A DNA stretch of 64,000 nt from Parasphingopyxis algicola (GTDB lineage Bacteria > Pseudomonadota > Alphaproteobacteria > Sphingomonadales > Sphingomonadaceae). Shown here one piece after another: positions 1-8,589 of the stretch. The number at the start of each line of letters is the position of its first letter. Position 1 is the first letter of the stretch. The notes beneath the pieces are model-generated. The model worked only from the letters and a program-made list of their open reading frames with translations, made no database searches and was not told the DNA's origin. Where the stretch lies: contig NZ_CP051131.1 in NCBI RefSeq assembly GCF_013378075.1, forward strand, positions 3,298,501-3,362,500, in the 5' to 3' direction. The translations under genes were made by a program, and so were the position numbers.

Positions 1-426
1 GCCGTAGACATCGCCGAAATCGTCGTTGACGATGGATTCCTGGGCTCCAGGCGGTAGCGAGCCCTGCGCATCGCGCACACGATTTCTGAGCTTGGTCCAT
101 ACGAGCTGGAGAGCGTCACGCGTGGTTGAGTCGCCATATTTGACCTCGACGGTAATCCGCGAAAGCCCGTCGGACGAAACCGAGCGGACCTCTTCGACTT
201 CCGCCATCTGCTGGATGGCGCTTTCGAGCGGCTCGGTGACTTCATTCGCAACCTCTTCGGGCGTCGCCCCCGGATATTGGGTGATGACGACGGCTTCGCG
301 GATCGTAAACTCGGGGTCCTCGAAGCGCGGCATATTGCCATAGGCTATCCAGCCGCCGACCAGCACGCCGATAATCACGATGAAGCTGATCAGGCGGTTC
401 TTTATGGAAAATTCTGCCGGCCCCAT
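1..426 (-). CDS. RND efflux transporter permease, N-terminal part (cut by window edge)
   Basis: The 142 codons readable here start with a short cytoplasmic stretch (MGPAEFSIKNR), then one hydrophobic segment (about residues 12-28), then a periplasmic domain beginning FEDPEFTIREAVVITQYPGATPEEVANEV. This is the classic start of AcrB/HAE1-type inner-membrane proton-driven exporters, in the subfamily with PxFEDPEF after the first membrane helix. It follows the adaptor gene with a gap of only nine bases, so the two form an operon transcribed leftwards. The rest of the protein, roughly 900 residues, lies outside the window. Substrate cannot be told. It lies to the left of the first tRNA-Ser fragment, so it belongs either to a neighbouring element or to the chromosome. 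Confidence 0.93.
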   Translation of the reverse strand, partial: MGPAEFSIKNRLISFIVIIGVLVGGWIAYGNMPRFEDPEFTIREAVVITQYPGATPEEVANEVTEPLESAIQQMAEVEEVRSVSSDGLSRITVEVKYGDSTTRDALQLVWTKLRNRVRDAQGSLPPGAQESIVNDDFGDVYG

Positions 427-435
427 ATCTGTGCC

Positions 436-1530
436 CTATTCTTCGTAGGGCCTGATCCGCATACCCTCATGCAGATAGGAGGCACCGGCACCGACGATCG
501 TATCGCCTTCGCTAAGGCCATTGGTGATCGTCAGCACCTCGCCATTGGCAGACCGCGTTGTAACGTTCCGCCGCGATACGGTCATATTCTCCTCGTCGAC
601 CATCCAGACATAGCGATCGTCGCCGTCCGAAAGGATGGCCGCCAGCGGCACGGATATGCCCTCATCGTCGATATCGGCCGTTTCCAGCGACAGGCGCGTC
701 CGGATCGTCCCGGTCATGCCGGGCAGGATCAGGACGCCCGATGGCGGCTGGAAATTGAACCTTACCTCGAACGTCTGGGTCGACGGGTCGGCCTGGGTCG
801 ATGTCGAATAGATCGAAACCGGAATGCTGACCTCAGGAGCCGCGTCCAGCGTCAGCACGCTTTCGAGCGGCTGAATCTGACCCGAATTTGCGACCAGAGT
901 AGCCGGAACTTGTACCACGGCATGCGCTCTGCCCTGCGTTTGCAGCGTCACGATTTCCTGTTGCGCGCCGATATTCTCGAACCGCTCGACATAGGTCCGG
1001 GCGATGACGCCGGAGAAGGGCGCACGCAGCGCCGTATCGCCCATCCGGACACGTGCCGTATCGAGCTGTGCGCGTGCGACTTCGCGAGCGGTGCGGCGCT
1101 GTTCATATACGTTTTGCGCAATCGCATCCTCGGCCACGAGCCGGGCCGCGCGCTGATACTCGGCCTCGGCATTGTTGAACTCGGCCCGCGCCGTGGCGAG
1201 ATCGTTTTGATAGGTGCGTGGATCGAGCCGCGCGATTACCTGCCCTTGGCGAACATTGTCGCCCTCGCGCACGAGCAATTGCTGCAGCGTACCACTAATC
1301 TCGAACGTAAGATCGGACGAGCGCGCCGCCTCTATAACAGCCGGCAGGTTCTGCGTACGAATATCGTCGCTCGTCGAAACCTCGATCAGCTTTACCGGGC
1401 GAGCCGGCGGTTCAGTCTCTTCACCGCCACCACCCGAACAAGCCGAAATCAGCAAAGCCACCGCGAAAGGTATCCAACGAAAACTCGATCGCCTTCCCCC
1501 TGCAAAATTTCCGCGATAGCGCCGAGTCAT
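436..1530 (-). CDS. RND efflux periplasmic adaptor (membrane fusion lipoprotein)
   Basis: The 364-residue protein has a lipoprotein signal: a basic start (MTRRYRGNFAGGRR), a hydrophobic run, and a lipobox ending at Cys31 (LISAC), followed by a Gly/Glu-rich linker. Next come the split lipoyl-like hairpin (residues about 60-200, with REGDNVRQGQVIARLD and later DTALRAPFSGVIA) and the beta-barrel domain typical of HlyD/AcrA adaptors. It bridges the inner-membrane pump encoded directly downstream and an outer-membrane channel, which is not in this window. The start has no strong Shine-Dalgarno sequence, so a start a few codons away is possible. Family certain; substrate unknown. Confidence 0.93.
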   Translation of the reverse strand: MTRRYRGNFAGGRRSSFRWIPFAVALLISACSGGGGEETEPPARPVKLIEVSTSDDIRTQNLPAVIEAARSSDLTFEISGTLQQLLVREGDNVRQGQVIARLDPRTYQNDLATARAEFNNAEAEYQRAARLVAEDAIAQNVYEQRRTAREVARAQLDTARVRMGDTALRAPFSGVIARTYVERFENIGAQQEIVTLQTQGRAHAVVQVPATLVANSGQIQPLESVLTLDAAPEVSIPVSIYSTSTQADPSTQTFEVRFNFQPPSGVLILPGMTGTIRTRLSLETADIDDEGISVPLAAILSDGDDRYVWMVDEENMTVSRRNVTTRSANGEVLTITNGLSEGDTIVGAGASYLHEGMRIRPYEE

Positions 1531-1648
1531 GCACTGATCGATATTCTAACTGTGCAACAGAAGCGAGCCCCCAATCTGCACTCAACTGGCGATGTTCTGA
1601 TCTTATGCAAGCGGTTTTAGCCGCGCTGGATCAGCTACGATGAGATAC

Positions 1649-1836
1649 CCGCTTTCGGCCAATAGCGGGCAGATTGCAGTAGCCTCAAAGCAGTCTCGTA
1701 ATGAAGAAAAAGTTCGACATGGTATCAGATATGGCATTCGATTGAATTTATCGGGTAAAGTTATTATATTTCAGTAACTTGACTCGTTATTGTGAATTCC
1801 ACCCTCTCCGCCAAAAATTATTTAATAAAATCAATA
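1649..1836 (+). repeat. tRNA-Ser 3'-end fragment with element end, copy 1 (attachment-site-like)
   Basis: This lies in a 523-base gene-free stretch (1531-2053). The parts in order are an inverted repeat CCCGCT/AGCGGG (1648-1669), the box AAGAAAAAGTTCGACA (1704-1719), tandem boxes ATGGTAT and ATGGCAT 12 bases apart (1719-1737), and a serine-tRNA 3' end ending in CCACCCTCTCCGCCA at 1813. An AT-rich block AATAAAATCAATA follows at 1824-1836. No 5' half of a tRNA precedes it, and the T-arm part is already mutated (GTGAATTCC instead of TTCGAATCC). The layout matches an attR/attL junction of a tRNA-targeting integrative element. The remaining bases of the gap show no gene. Confidence 0.75.
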
Positions 1837-2053
1837 TCTTAGGTTTTATATGCTCAATGCTTCGCGGCGATTCACCAGCGGATAAATCAGATTGCTGATC
1901 CGGATCAGTCACGGGCTGCCGAATGAACTGAGCACGACCGACCAATCGGGCTATCTGCCAGCTCAGCATATGCATGCTTTGCGCCCATTGCCGACAATCC
2001 GATCAGCCACTTGCACCCCAAAAATGGCCAGTATGTTGAGTACATCGCGATAC

Positions 2054-3337
2054 TCAACCAAAAACGGGAGCGATGATTTTCCGTGTGATCCAGGGAATCA
2101 TCCGCCGTGCGCAGATGCGCGGTGGACGCGTTATCGGAACCGCACAGCTTTCAAGATCGTCGTGGCCGATCGCTTTGGCGAGCTCTTTCCCCAAACCGAA
2201 CGCCGCAATCGATCCGCTTCCGGAATATCCGAGCGGCGCGAGTAACCCCGGTGCCAATTCCAGAATCTGGACGACGCGACCCGGCACAACGTCCAGATAG
2301 CCGCTCCAGGCATGGTCCCATTCCGGCAAAGGCATGTCGGGATAATAGGCCTTGAGATGCCTCTCGAACCGGCTCGCAAGTTCGGTAAAGGATTGGTTGC
2401 TATTTGATGGATAAAGCATCGATCCGACGAGCCGGCCTGCGCCATCCTGCATGAGCCAGAAAAGCCGGAGCGGATGATTGCTGGCGATTGGCAATGCGCC
2501 CGTCATCAGCATGTTCGCAATCTCCGGCGCCGGTTTGGATGCGAAGACCATGAGCGGTATCTTGTACTGGCTGGCGGTCAGCTTGACGAAGGGATCGTCG
2601 CTATAAGCGCCCGTCGCGGCGATCGCGTAGCGCGCTTTCACCGAGCCCTCGCGCGATCTCACGCGCCAAAAACCGTTTTCCCGAGCAATCTCGGTAACGG
2701 CCGATCTTTCGTAAACTCCGGCACCGGCTCCGACGGCAAGTGAGGCCATCCCGCGGCAATAATTGACAGGGTTGAGTGTGCCGGCGTTGCGATAGATCGC
2801 CGCGTCGGAAAAGGCAGACGTTCCGGTCAGCGCAGAGACGTTTTCCGGCGAAACCTCGTCGATCGAAATGCCGAAGCGCCGCCATTGATCGGCGATCATG
2901 TGAAGCCGTTTGGCCAGCGCAGCGGACGGCGCGCACATTGCGACACCCGATTTCCGGAACTCGGGATCCAGCCGGTGCTCTTCGACGAACAGCGGAAATT
3001 CTCTGGAAGCGTCCGCAATCATCTGATTGAGCCGCCGACCTTTTTCCTTGCCGAGCACGCGCTCTACATCGTCAGGGCCGGGTCCTGGCCAGCCGGGTAT
3101 CCAGCCCGCCGCGTTGCGCCCCGACGCGCCAGCTGCGATGCAGCCCCGCTCGAGGAGGGCCACCGACTTCCCTGCTTTGGCCAAATGATATGCCGCGGAT
3201 AAACCGGTATATCCGCCTCCGATAACAACAACATCGGCGTCGATATCCCCGGCAAGGGGATCAGCGGCAAACTGCACGGACGCAGTGGTCGTCCATAAAG
3301 GCGTGGATCTGACAGGATCAGTCGAAAGGCTGTTCAC
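2054..3337 (-). CDS. FAD-dependent oxidoreductase, D-amino-acid oxidase (DAO) family
   Basis: The 427-residue protein has an N-terminal dinucleotide-binding fold: VVVIGGGYTGLSAA (Gly40, 42 and 45), then LLERGCIAAGASGRNAAG, which fits the FAD-ribose acid and the loop typical of the glycine oxidase / DadA / gamma-glutamylputrescine oxidase group. The C-terminal APLGYSGSG motif corresponds to the flavin-contacting segment of that family. Such enzymes oxidise secondary or primary amines, releasing an imine and reducing FAD. It is the last gene of a leftward operon after a Rieske oxygenase and two SRPBCC proteins, with a 55-base gap from the preceding gene. It could oxidise an amine intermediate or pass electrons; the substrate is not visible from sequence. 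Confidence 0.85.
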   Translation of the reverse strand: MNSLSTDPVRSTPLWTTTASVQFAADPLAGDIDADVVVIGGGYTGLSAAYHLAKAGKSVALLERGCIAAGASGRNAAGWIPGWPGPGPDDVERVLGKEKGRRLNQMIADASREFPLFVEEHRLDPEFRKSGVAMCAPSAALAKRLHMIADQWRRFGISIDEVSPENVSALTGTSAFSDAAIYRNAGTLNPVNYCRGMASLAVGAGAGVYERSAVTEIARENGFWRVRSREGSVKARYAIAATGAYSDDPFVKLTASQYKIPLMVFASKPAPEIANMLMTGALPIASNHPLRLFWLMQDGAGRLVGSMLYPSNSNQSFTELASRFERHLKAYYPDMPLPEWDHAWSGYLDVVPGRVVQILELAPGLLAPLGYSGSGSIAAFGLGKELAKAIGHDDLESCAVPITRPPRICARRMIPWITRKIIAPVFG

Positions 3338-3392
3338 GCGCTGCCCTCCGGATTGTCGGCCGTATCGCCGGCTTGGACATCGCGGTCACGTG

Positions 3393-3842
3393 TCAGCTCG
3401 CCGGTTCGGCCAGATATTCCCGAATGCGCGCGACATCCATCAGGCAATGGGTGATGAAGATATTGCGGCACTCTTCGTCCGAAATGTCGACCGGTGTTAT
3501 GTCCACGGTGAATTTTATCGCGCAGGCATCGGGGCCACAGGGCGTCACCCTGATCTCGCCCTTATAGTCGGTCCATGGCAGTGGACCGTTGTCCGGCATG
3601 CAATATTCGTAGAACATCCTGTCCGTATCGATCGAAACAAGCTCCTCGGCGATGAAACCGCCGCCGAGCCGCTCCTTGTTGACTTCGAATATCCGCCGCG
3701 CGCCGACACCGTCTCCTTCGAAACGAACATTTTCCATCTGGCCCGGTATCGGCATCAAGGCTTCGCAGCCTTTCCAGTTGACCAGCGCCCAGACCTTGCT
3801 GGCCGGCGCCTCAATGCGCTTGGCGATAATTGCCTGAACCAT
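3393..3842 (-). CDS. SRPBCC-fold (START/Bet v1-like) small protein
   Basis: The 149-residue protein opens with MVQAIIAKRIEAPASKVWALVNW, the characteristic first strand and helix of polyketide cyclase / SRPBCC proteins, and keeps the family length. No enzyme residues can be assigned with confidence. The fold forms a hydrophobic cavity for aromatic or sterol-like ligands. It sits 15 bases downstream of the Rieske oxygenase gene. A second SRPBCC gene lies directly upstream of that oxygenase, so the oxygenase is bracketed by two related putative ligand-binding proteins. It might act as a cyclase, hydratase or substrate carrier; which of these cannot be decided here. Confidence 0.85.
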   Translation of the reverse strand: MVQAIIAKRIEAPASKVWALVNWKGCEALMPIPGQMENVRFEGDGVGARRIFEVNKERLGGGFIAEELVSIDTDRMFYEYCMPDNGPLPWTDYKGEIRVTPCGPDACAIKFTVDITPVDISDEECRNIFITHCLMDVARIREYLAEPAS

Positions 3843-3857
3843 TGGCCTTGCAACCTC

Positions 3858-4892
3858 CTATTTGATGAACGGTCCGGATGCGTGACTACGCGGATAGGCG
3901 CGCAGGAATTTCAGATACCGGCTAAGCGTCGTATCGCCTTTGGTCAGGGTTCCGGGCCGATAATGTATGGTGTTCAATATGTCGCTGTCTTCGCCGACCG
4001 TGCGGTGCATCAGCGCTTCGGCTGTTTCGAAACGCTCCTCCACGAGACTTTCGTCCTCGACATTTTCCAATGCGAGAACCGCAAATACCTCATGTTTGCC
4101 AACGACCGGCAATCCAAAGCCGACCAGTCCACCGATCCAGAAATCGCCATAGGGGCCTTCCTGCCAAAAGAGCGATGTTCCGCGAATACCGAGTGTCCAT
4201 TCAATCGGAATACCCTTTTGATGCGCGGCGATGATCTTGTAGCGAAAACCCCAGTCGTCCCAATCAACGTTCGCATGCGGGTCGTCGATCGCAAATTGCG
4301 CACCATGGACCGCCTTGAAATGCTGCATGTCCGGCGTGTTCGCCGCAAAGACCCAGGGATCGCAGTTGAAATAGTCCGGGAACCGGTATGACCGGAACGT
4401 GATCTTGTCGTCCGGCACTTCGAATTCGGGTATGTTCCAATGCGGCTTTTCGCCGTTGAACACCCATATGATTCCGTAACATTCCTGGGTCGGAAATTTG
4501 AACAGCCGCGCCTTTTTCGGCGCAGGATCGCCGATAAAAGTCTTCACGCATGTTCCCGAGCCGTCATATTCCCAAAGGTGGAAGGCACATTGGACGTTAT
4601 TGCCCACCACGGCGCCAACGCTGAGATCGGCGCCGACATGAGGGCAATAGGCGCTCATCGCGCGAGCAACGCCATCCTCGCCGCGGAAAATGATGATCTT
4701 GCCGTCGAGGAATGTTTCGCCCCTGATCTGACCGGCTTGCACTTCCGAAGACAGGCAGACCGGGTACCAGGATTCCGCAAAGACCCCGTTCTCGCCTTCC
4801 GCCGGCAGCAAGGTGCCCAGCCGCGTGTCCGGATTGCCGTTTGGCAACTCAATCTCACTGCGCACGGCCGGGGATGATGTTGATTGCGTCAC
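3858..4892 (-). CDS. Rieske non-heme iron oxygenase, catalytic subunit
   Basis: The 344-residue protein carries a complete [2Fe-2S] Rieske site: Cys83 and His85 in CPHVGADL, and Cys102 and His105 in CAFHLWEYDG, with the usual 17-residue spacing. The mononuclear iron motif follows as Asn185, Asp188, His191 and His196 (NTPDMQHFKAVH). The length and single-subunit build fit the KshA / vanillate-demethylase type of monooxygenase or demethylase rather than two-subunit ring dioxygenases. These enzymes need a ferredoxin or ferredoxin-reductase; none is encoded in module A, so one must come from elsewhere. Its ATG overlaps the stop of the upstream SRPBCC gene by four bases, indicating translational coupling. 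Confidence 0.93.
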   Translation of the reverse strand: MTQSTSSPAVRSEIELPNGNPDTRLGTLLPAEGENGVFAESWYPVCLSSEVQAGQIRGETFLDGKIIIFRGEDGVARAMSAYCPHVGADLSVGAVVGNNVQCAFHLWEYDGSGTCVKTFIGDPAPKKARLFKFPTQECYGIIWVFNGEKPHWNIPEFEVPDDKITFRSYRFPDYFNCDPWVFAANTPDMQHFKAVHGAQFAIDDPHANVDWDDWGFRYKIIAAHQKGIPIEWTLGIRGTSLFWQEGPYGDFWIGGLVGFGLPVVGKHEVFAVLALENVEDESLVEERFETAEALMHRTVGEDSDILNTIHYRPGTLTKGDTTLSRYLKFLRAYPRSHASGPFIK

Positions 4893-5374
4893 GGGCAGTC
4901 CTTTCTGGCTTCTGAAGACGGGTTATCTGCCGGCTCGTCTTTTACGAGGCGCCGCATATTGCCTTCTAACACATTGAGAATAGCGAGCGATCGCTGTCTG
5001 AATTCTTCGGCATCGCCAGCCGGTGCGGTGTAGCGGTTCGTCCAGATCACCGATGTCGAACGAGGCCCGGTCGGTATCGCGTGCGCGGACCCATAATAGT
5101 CGTCGAAGGGCATCGGTCCATAATCGAGGATTTCATAAGCATAGTAACAGCCGCTCTCGTCTCGCGCGGCTTGTCGCTCGACGATGGTGCCGCCGCCAAA
5201 TTCCTCGGCGATATGCAGGGTCCGGACGGCGCCGACCTCATTGCCATCGCCAACAAGTTCACGCACGAAGCCCTTACCCAATTCGGAGTGCGCGAAGTCT
5301 CCCAAAATCGCCCACACGCGATCGACCGGTGCATCTATGATATGGGTTGCGTGGAGGAAAACCTGCTCTCGCAT
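4889..5374 (-). CDS. SRPBCC-fold small protein, second copy
   Basis: A 161-residue reading starting MREQVFLHATHIIDAPVDRVWAILGDF has the SRPBCC N-terminus and length. The frame stays open further upstream, but that extension overlaps the receptor gene antisense to nothing useful and has a low-quality, arginine-rich composition, so the ATG at 5374 is chosen. It is encoded eight bases after the TonB receptor and overlaps the Rieske gene by four bases. It differs clearly from the SRPBCC gene at 3393-3842 (for example GFVRELVGDGNEVGAVR against the other's IPGQMENVRFEGDGVGARR), so the two are old paralogues rather than a recent duplication. Confidence 0.82.
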   Translation of the reverse strand: MREQVFLHATHIIDAPVDRVWAILGDFAHSELGKGFVRELVGDGNEVGAVRTLHIAEEFGGGTIVERQAARDESGCYYAYEILDYGPMPFDDYYGSAHAIPTGPRSTSVIWTNRYTAPAGDAEEFRQRSLAILNVLEGNMRRLVKDEPADNPSSEARKDCP

Positions 5375-5382
5375 CCCGATGC

Positions 5383-7701
5383 TCAAAACCTCGCGCTTAC
5401 ACTCACGCCCCATTCGCGGGGGCGGCCATAGCTGACATCGGTGGTACCGAGCGTGTCGGCCTGGCTCAGGCCATTGGTAATGTAGAGTTCGTCGCCGATG
5501 TTGGTCCCGAAAACGGCCAGCTCCCAACTTTCGTCCGACGGCCCAAAGGCAAGGCGGGCATTGAAAACACCATAGCCCGATTGTTCGAGCAGCGGATTGT
5601 TGTCGGCGACGTGCTGGACGGTGGATCGGTAGGCGTAGTCGCCACGTATTGTGAGTTGCCAATCGTCTGAGAGGTCCGCTGTATATTCGGCACCGAGCGA
5701 AAGGCTCCACTCCGGCGTTTTGACGAGATCATCGCTCAAGGTGATCGTATTGACGCTGGCGTCCAGCTGCCGGTACTCCGCGTCGAGATAGCCGAGGCCG
5801 GCATCGAAGCGCAGACCCGGAACAGGCATTGCCGTCAACTCCAACTCAAAGCCCATGATCCGTGCTTTGCCGGCGTTTTCTACCAGGGCGACGATCCCAC
5901 CTTGCGGATCCGAGGTGATGCTCAACAGCTGCAAGTTGGAATAGTCGCTGTAAAACGCAGCGCCGTTGAGAATGACGCGGCGGTCGGCGAACATCGAGTT
6001 GAAACCCAGCTCATAGGTCCAGACGAATTCCGGGGCGAAGGGCGTTCGCGCGACAAATTCGGTGGTTGGCCGACCGTTGAAGCCACCCGATTTGAACCCG
6101 CGCGCCACCGACGCATAGGTCATCAGATCGTCCGACCAATCATATTCGACGCCGATTCTGGGTGTCCATGCGTTCCAGCTATCTCCGGTTTCCACGTCGT
6201 GCGTCGTCACGCCGGCCGAAAGGCGATCGAAGCGGGAATCGAAATCTTTCTCGTCCGATGTGTATCGCAAGCCGCCGGAAACGCTGAGCCGGTCAGTGAT
6301 GTCGAAGCTGAAATGGCCATAAGCCGAATAGCTGTCATTGTTGATCCGGGATGTGAGCAGCCCGTCGAAATCAAGCGCCGGGTGGATCGGATTCCCCGCG
6401 CCACCAAGACCTGGGATGATCCCCGGCGGCAGTGCTTCCAGCGCGTCGAAAAGCCCCGGTGCGAAGACGACTCGATATTGATCGAAACCGCTTTCATGGA
6501 AATACATCGCGCCGACGATCCAATCGAGCCGATCGTCGATGGCCGTGCCCGATATCTGCAATTCTTGCGAGAACTGTTCCTGTTCGTCGAGAACCGACTG
6601 CTCGAAATATCGGATCGGTGAATGGTCAGAGTCTGCCCCAAATACCGCATCCTGCTCCCGATAGGCGGTTATCGACTTGATCGTGACAGCGCCGAGCTCG
6701 AGGGTAGCCGTGGAGGAAATGCCCCACAGGTCCAGATCGCTCTGATTGAACCCCGTACCGAAGCTGACGAACGGATCGCTTGAGATGAACCGGTCATCGT
6801 AAATCGTCCCCAGTGCCGGCGCGACAAGCCCGTTATAGAGCCCGATGAGGCTGCCGGACTGATCGACATCGATCAGCGTATTGGCGATGCTGTCCTCGCG
6901 CTTTCGCGTATAATCGGCGGCGACAAGAATATCGAAATTGGGAGAGGGCTTCCAAAGCAGCTGTCCGCGCAATCCTGTTGAATTGATGCCGCCCAGTCTC
7001 GTCCCGTCATTGACACGCCGGACGTAGCCATCCCGATCCCGCGATGAAAAGGCGACGCTCGCGAGCAGAGTGTCCGTGACAAGCGGAAGGTTCACCGAAC
7101 CACCAATGTCCACACGATCGAAAGATCCATATGTTGCGGAAACCCGACCGCCAAACTCCGGTTGCGGACGCCGCGTGACGATATTCACCGCACCGCCGAC
7201 ACTGTTCTTTCCGAAGAGCGTTCCTTGGGGTCCGCGAAGAACCTCTACCCGTTCGAGATCGACCAGATCCATGATCGAGCCGATCGAGCGCGGCAGATAC
7301 ACGCCATCGACATAGATGCCGACGCCGGGCTCGGTCGTGAACAGGAAATCGGCCTGGCCAATGCCGCGGATGTAGATCTGCGACGACGTGCTGCCGCCTG
7401 TGTTGCCAGTGCCTTGGTCGAAAACGAGGTTCGGCGTGAAATCGCCGATACCTGAGAGGTTGGAAATGCCGCGGTCGACCAGTGCGTCCGCATCGAATGT
7501 CGTTATCGAAATCGGCGTTTCCTGAAGCGTTTCCTCGCGCCTGCGCGCGGTAACGACAATCGCGCCAAATCCGCTTTGGGCTTGTGTACCATCGGCTTCT
7601 GCTTGCGCCTGGAGCGGCTGGGCAAAAGCGGCCAGCGGCCCCAGCATCGCTGCATGCAGGAGAAGCCGTTTTCTTGCTCGTCCATAACCCATCATCGCCA
7701 C
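5383..7701 (-). CDS. TonB-dependent outer-membrane receptor (module A)
   Basis: The 772-residue protein has a signal peptide (LLLHAAMLGPLAAFAQPLQAQA) and a plug domain starting GAIVVTARRREETLQETPISITTF, with the hallmark VEVLRGPQGTLFGKNSVGGAVNIVTRRP near residue 140. A long beta-barrel ends in an aromatic-terminated strand (WGVSVSARF). It would import a substrate across the outer membrane using TonB-ExbBD energy. In sphingomonads this receptor class is commonly linked to organic substrates rather than only iron. It is the first gene of the leftward operon that ends with the FAD oxidoreductase, so its ligand is probably the substrate of the Rieske pathway. An AT-rich inverted repeat lies 53 bases upstream. 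Confidence 0.94.
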   Translation of the reverse strand: MAMMGYGRARKRLLLHAAMLGPLAAFAQPLQAQAEADGTQAQSGFGAIVVTARRREETLQETPISITTFDADALVDRGISNLSGIGDFTPNLVFDQGTGNTGGSTSSQIYIRGIGQADFLFTTEPGVGIYVDGVYLPRSIGSIMDLVDLERVEVLRGPQGTLFGKNSVGGAVNIVTRRPQPEFGGRVSATYGSFDRVDIGGSVNLPLVTDTLLASVAFSSRDRDGYVRRVNDGTRLGGINSTGLRGQLLWKPSPNFDILVAADYTRKREDSIANTLIDVDQSGSLIGLYNGLVAPALGTIYDDRFISSDPFVSFGTGFNQSDLDLWGISSTATLELGAVTIKSITAYREQDAVFGADSDHSPIRYFEQSVLDEQEQFSQELQISGTAIDDRLDWIVGAMYFHESGFDQYRVVFAPGLFDALEALPPGIIPGLGGAGNPIHPALDFDGLLTSRINNDSYSAYGHFSFDITDRLSVSGGLRYTSDEKDFDSRFDRLSAGVTTHDVETGDSWNAWTPRIGVEYDWSDDLMTYASVARGFKSGGFNGRPTTEFVARTPFAPEFVWTYELGFNSMFADRRVILNGAAFYSDYSNLQLLSITSDPQGGIVALVENAGKARIMGFELELTAMPVPGLRFDAGLGYLDAEYRQLDASVNTITLSDDLVKTPEWSLSLGAEYTADLSDDWQLTIRGDYAYRSTVQHVADNNPLLEQSGYGVFNARLAFGPSDESWELAVFGTNIGDELYITNGLSQADTLGTTDVSYGRPREWGVSVSARF

Positions 7702-7753
7702 CCCATTTTAGATCGTCGATCGAGCGCCGACGAATCAGAATATCTGTGGCTAG

Positions 7754-7771
7754 ATTATATTTTTATATAAT
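7754..7771. promoter_or_regulatory. AT-rich inverted repeat upstream of the module A receptor operon
   Basis: ATTATAT-TTTT-ATATAAT is a perfect 7+7 inverted repeat with a four-base spacer in the 129-base gap between the receptor start and the TetR stop. The gap is very AT-rich compared with its surroundings. The centre resembles the inner palindrome of the TetR/RidA intergenic region (ATTCTA-TTTA-TAGAAT), so both could be targets of the same TetR repressor. It could also simply be the AT-rich core of a promoter. Confidence 0.45.
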
Positions 7772-7830
7772 TATGTCAAATATTATATTTTTGCACGTTG
7801 ATCGAAAGACTGGCCGGTGTTCGGACGCGG

Positions 7831-8457
7831 TTACTCCGTATCTTGAGTTTCCCAGCATTCGAACATCACACGCAATCTGCGCTGCATGTTCACGATCATC
7901 TCCTCGTAATGCATCTCGCCTCGGGCGGCCAAATAGTCCTCGAAATGCGAAATCAGGAGCATGTACAAGAGCGCCACGACATCATCGAAATCCAGTGAAT
8001 CCGGGAAAACACCCTGTTCTGCGAGCTTTTCAAGAAGCTCTCGCAATTGACGTTTCTTTACGCGCTCAAACGCGGTTTTGATATCGTCCAGGGCTGAGTC
8101 GGCACGATCCGTCGAATAGGCATCGAAGGCAGCCAGGATGTTGAGCGATTTCCAGTCATCGCTAAAGCGATACGCCTCGAAAATGGCGGCAACGGCATCC
8201 ACTCCCCTTTTTGGCGGGCTCGCAATGATACGTGCGGCTTTCTCTTCCATATGATCGACAATTGGCAGCATCAGGGCGCTTAAAACCCCACCCTTTGAGC
8301 CAAAATAGGAATAGAGGGTACCGACGCTCACATCGGCCGCTCCGGCGATCTCGTCGATCGTCGTCTGGCTATATCCATTTTTCCGAATTAGCGCTTCCGC
8401 CGCCGATAATATGGTCTGGCGGCGCTTCTGCTTGGAACGCTCACGAAGCCCGGTCAC
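7831..8457 (-). CDS. TetR/AcrR-family transcriptional regulator (module A)
   Basis: The 208-residue protein carries the TetR helix-turn-helix at about residues 12-60 (RQTILSAAEALIRKNGY, TTIDEIAGAADVSVGTLYSYFGSK). A variable helical ligand-binding domain follows, with no further recognisable motif. It lies between the receptor operon, which runs the same way downstream of it, and the divergent RidA-E1-lipoyl genes. Its own upstream gap holds a long imperfect palindrome (8522-8575), a good candidate for its operator and for control of both directions. The ligand is probably an intermediate of module A. Confidence 0.9.
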   Translation of the reverse strand: MTGLRERSKQKRRQTILSAAEALIRKNGYSQTTIDEIAGAADVSVGTLYSYFGSKGGVLSALMLPIVDHMEEKAARIIASPPKRGVDAVAAIFEAYRFSDDWKSLNILAAFDAYSTDRADSALDDIKTAFERVKKRQLRELLEKLAEQGVFPDSLDFDDVVALLYMLLISHFEDYLAARGEMHYEEMIVNMQRRLRVMFECWETQDTE

Positions 8458-8521
8458 GATTATCTCCTGTCGGTTGCCCCTTACCAGAGGCGGGGGCAGT
8501 CACGAAAGCCCAAAATCATAA

Positions 8522-8575
8522 ATGAAATATTCTTATTGCGATTCTATTTATAGAATTATAATAGGAATGTTTCAT
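8522..8575. promoter_or_regulatory. Nested palindromes between divergent tetR and ridA-like genes (candidate operator)
   Basis: The outer arms ATGAAATATTCTTATT (8522-8537) and AATAGGAATGTTTCAT (8560-8575) are inverted copies matching at 14 of 16 positions. Nested inside is the perfect inverted repeat ATTCTA-TTTA-TAGAAT (8541-8556). The whole lies in the 132-base gap between the TetR start (8457, minus) and the RidA-like start (8590, plus). Divergent TetR genes commonly bind such repeats and repress both promoters. No other function is suggested by the sequence. Confidence 0.6.
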
Positions 8576-8589
8576 TTGGAGGGTGGCAC

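Noticed and set aside
277-1620. Plus-strand open frame of 447 codons opposite the RND adaptor
   Set aside because: It is the shadow of a well-supported minus-strand adaptor gene and has no recognisable domain.
1701-1745. Mini-gene MKKKFDMVSDMAFD in repeat copy 1
   Set aside because: No ribosome binding site, and copy 3 does not keep the stop; more likely a DNA-level binding region whose 12-base period preserves frame. Kept as a finding only for checking a possible parent gene.
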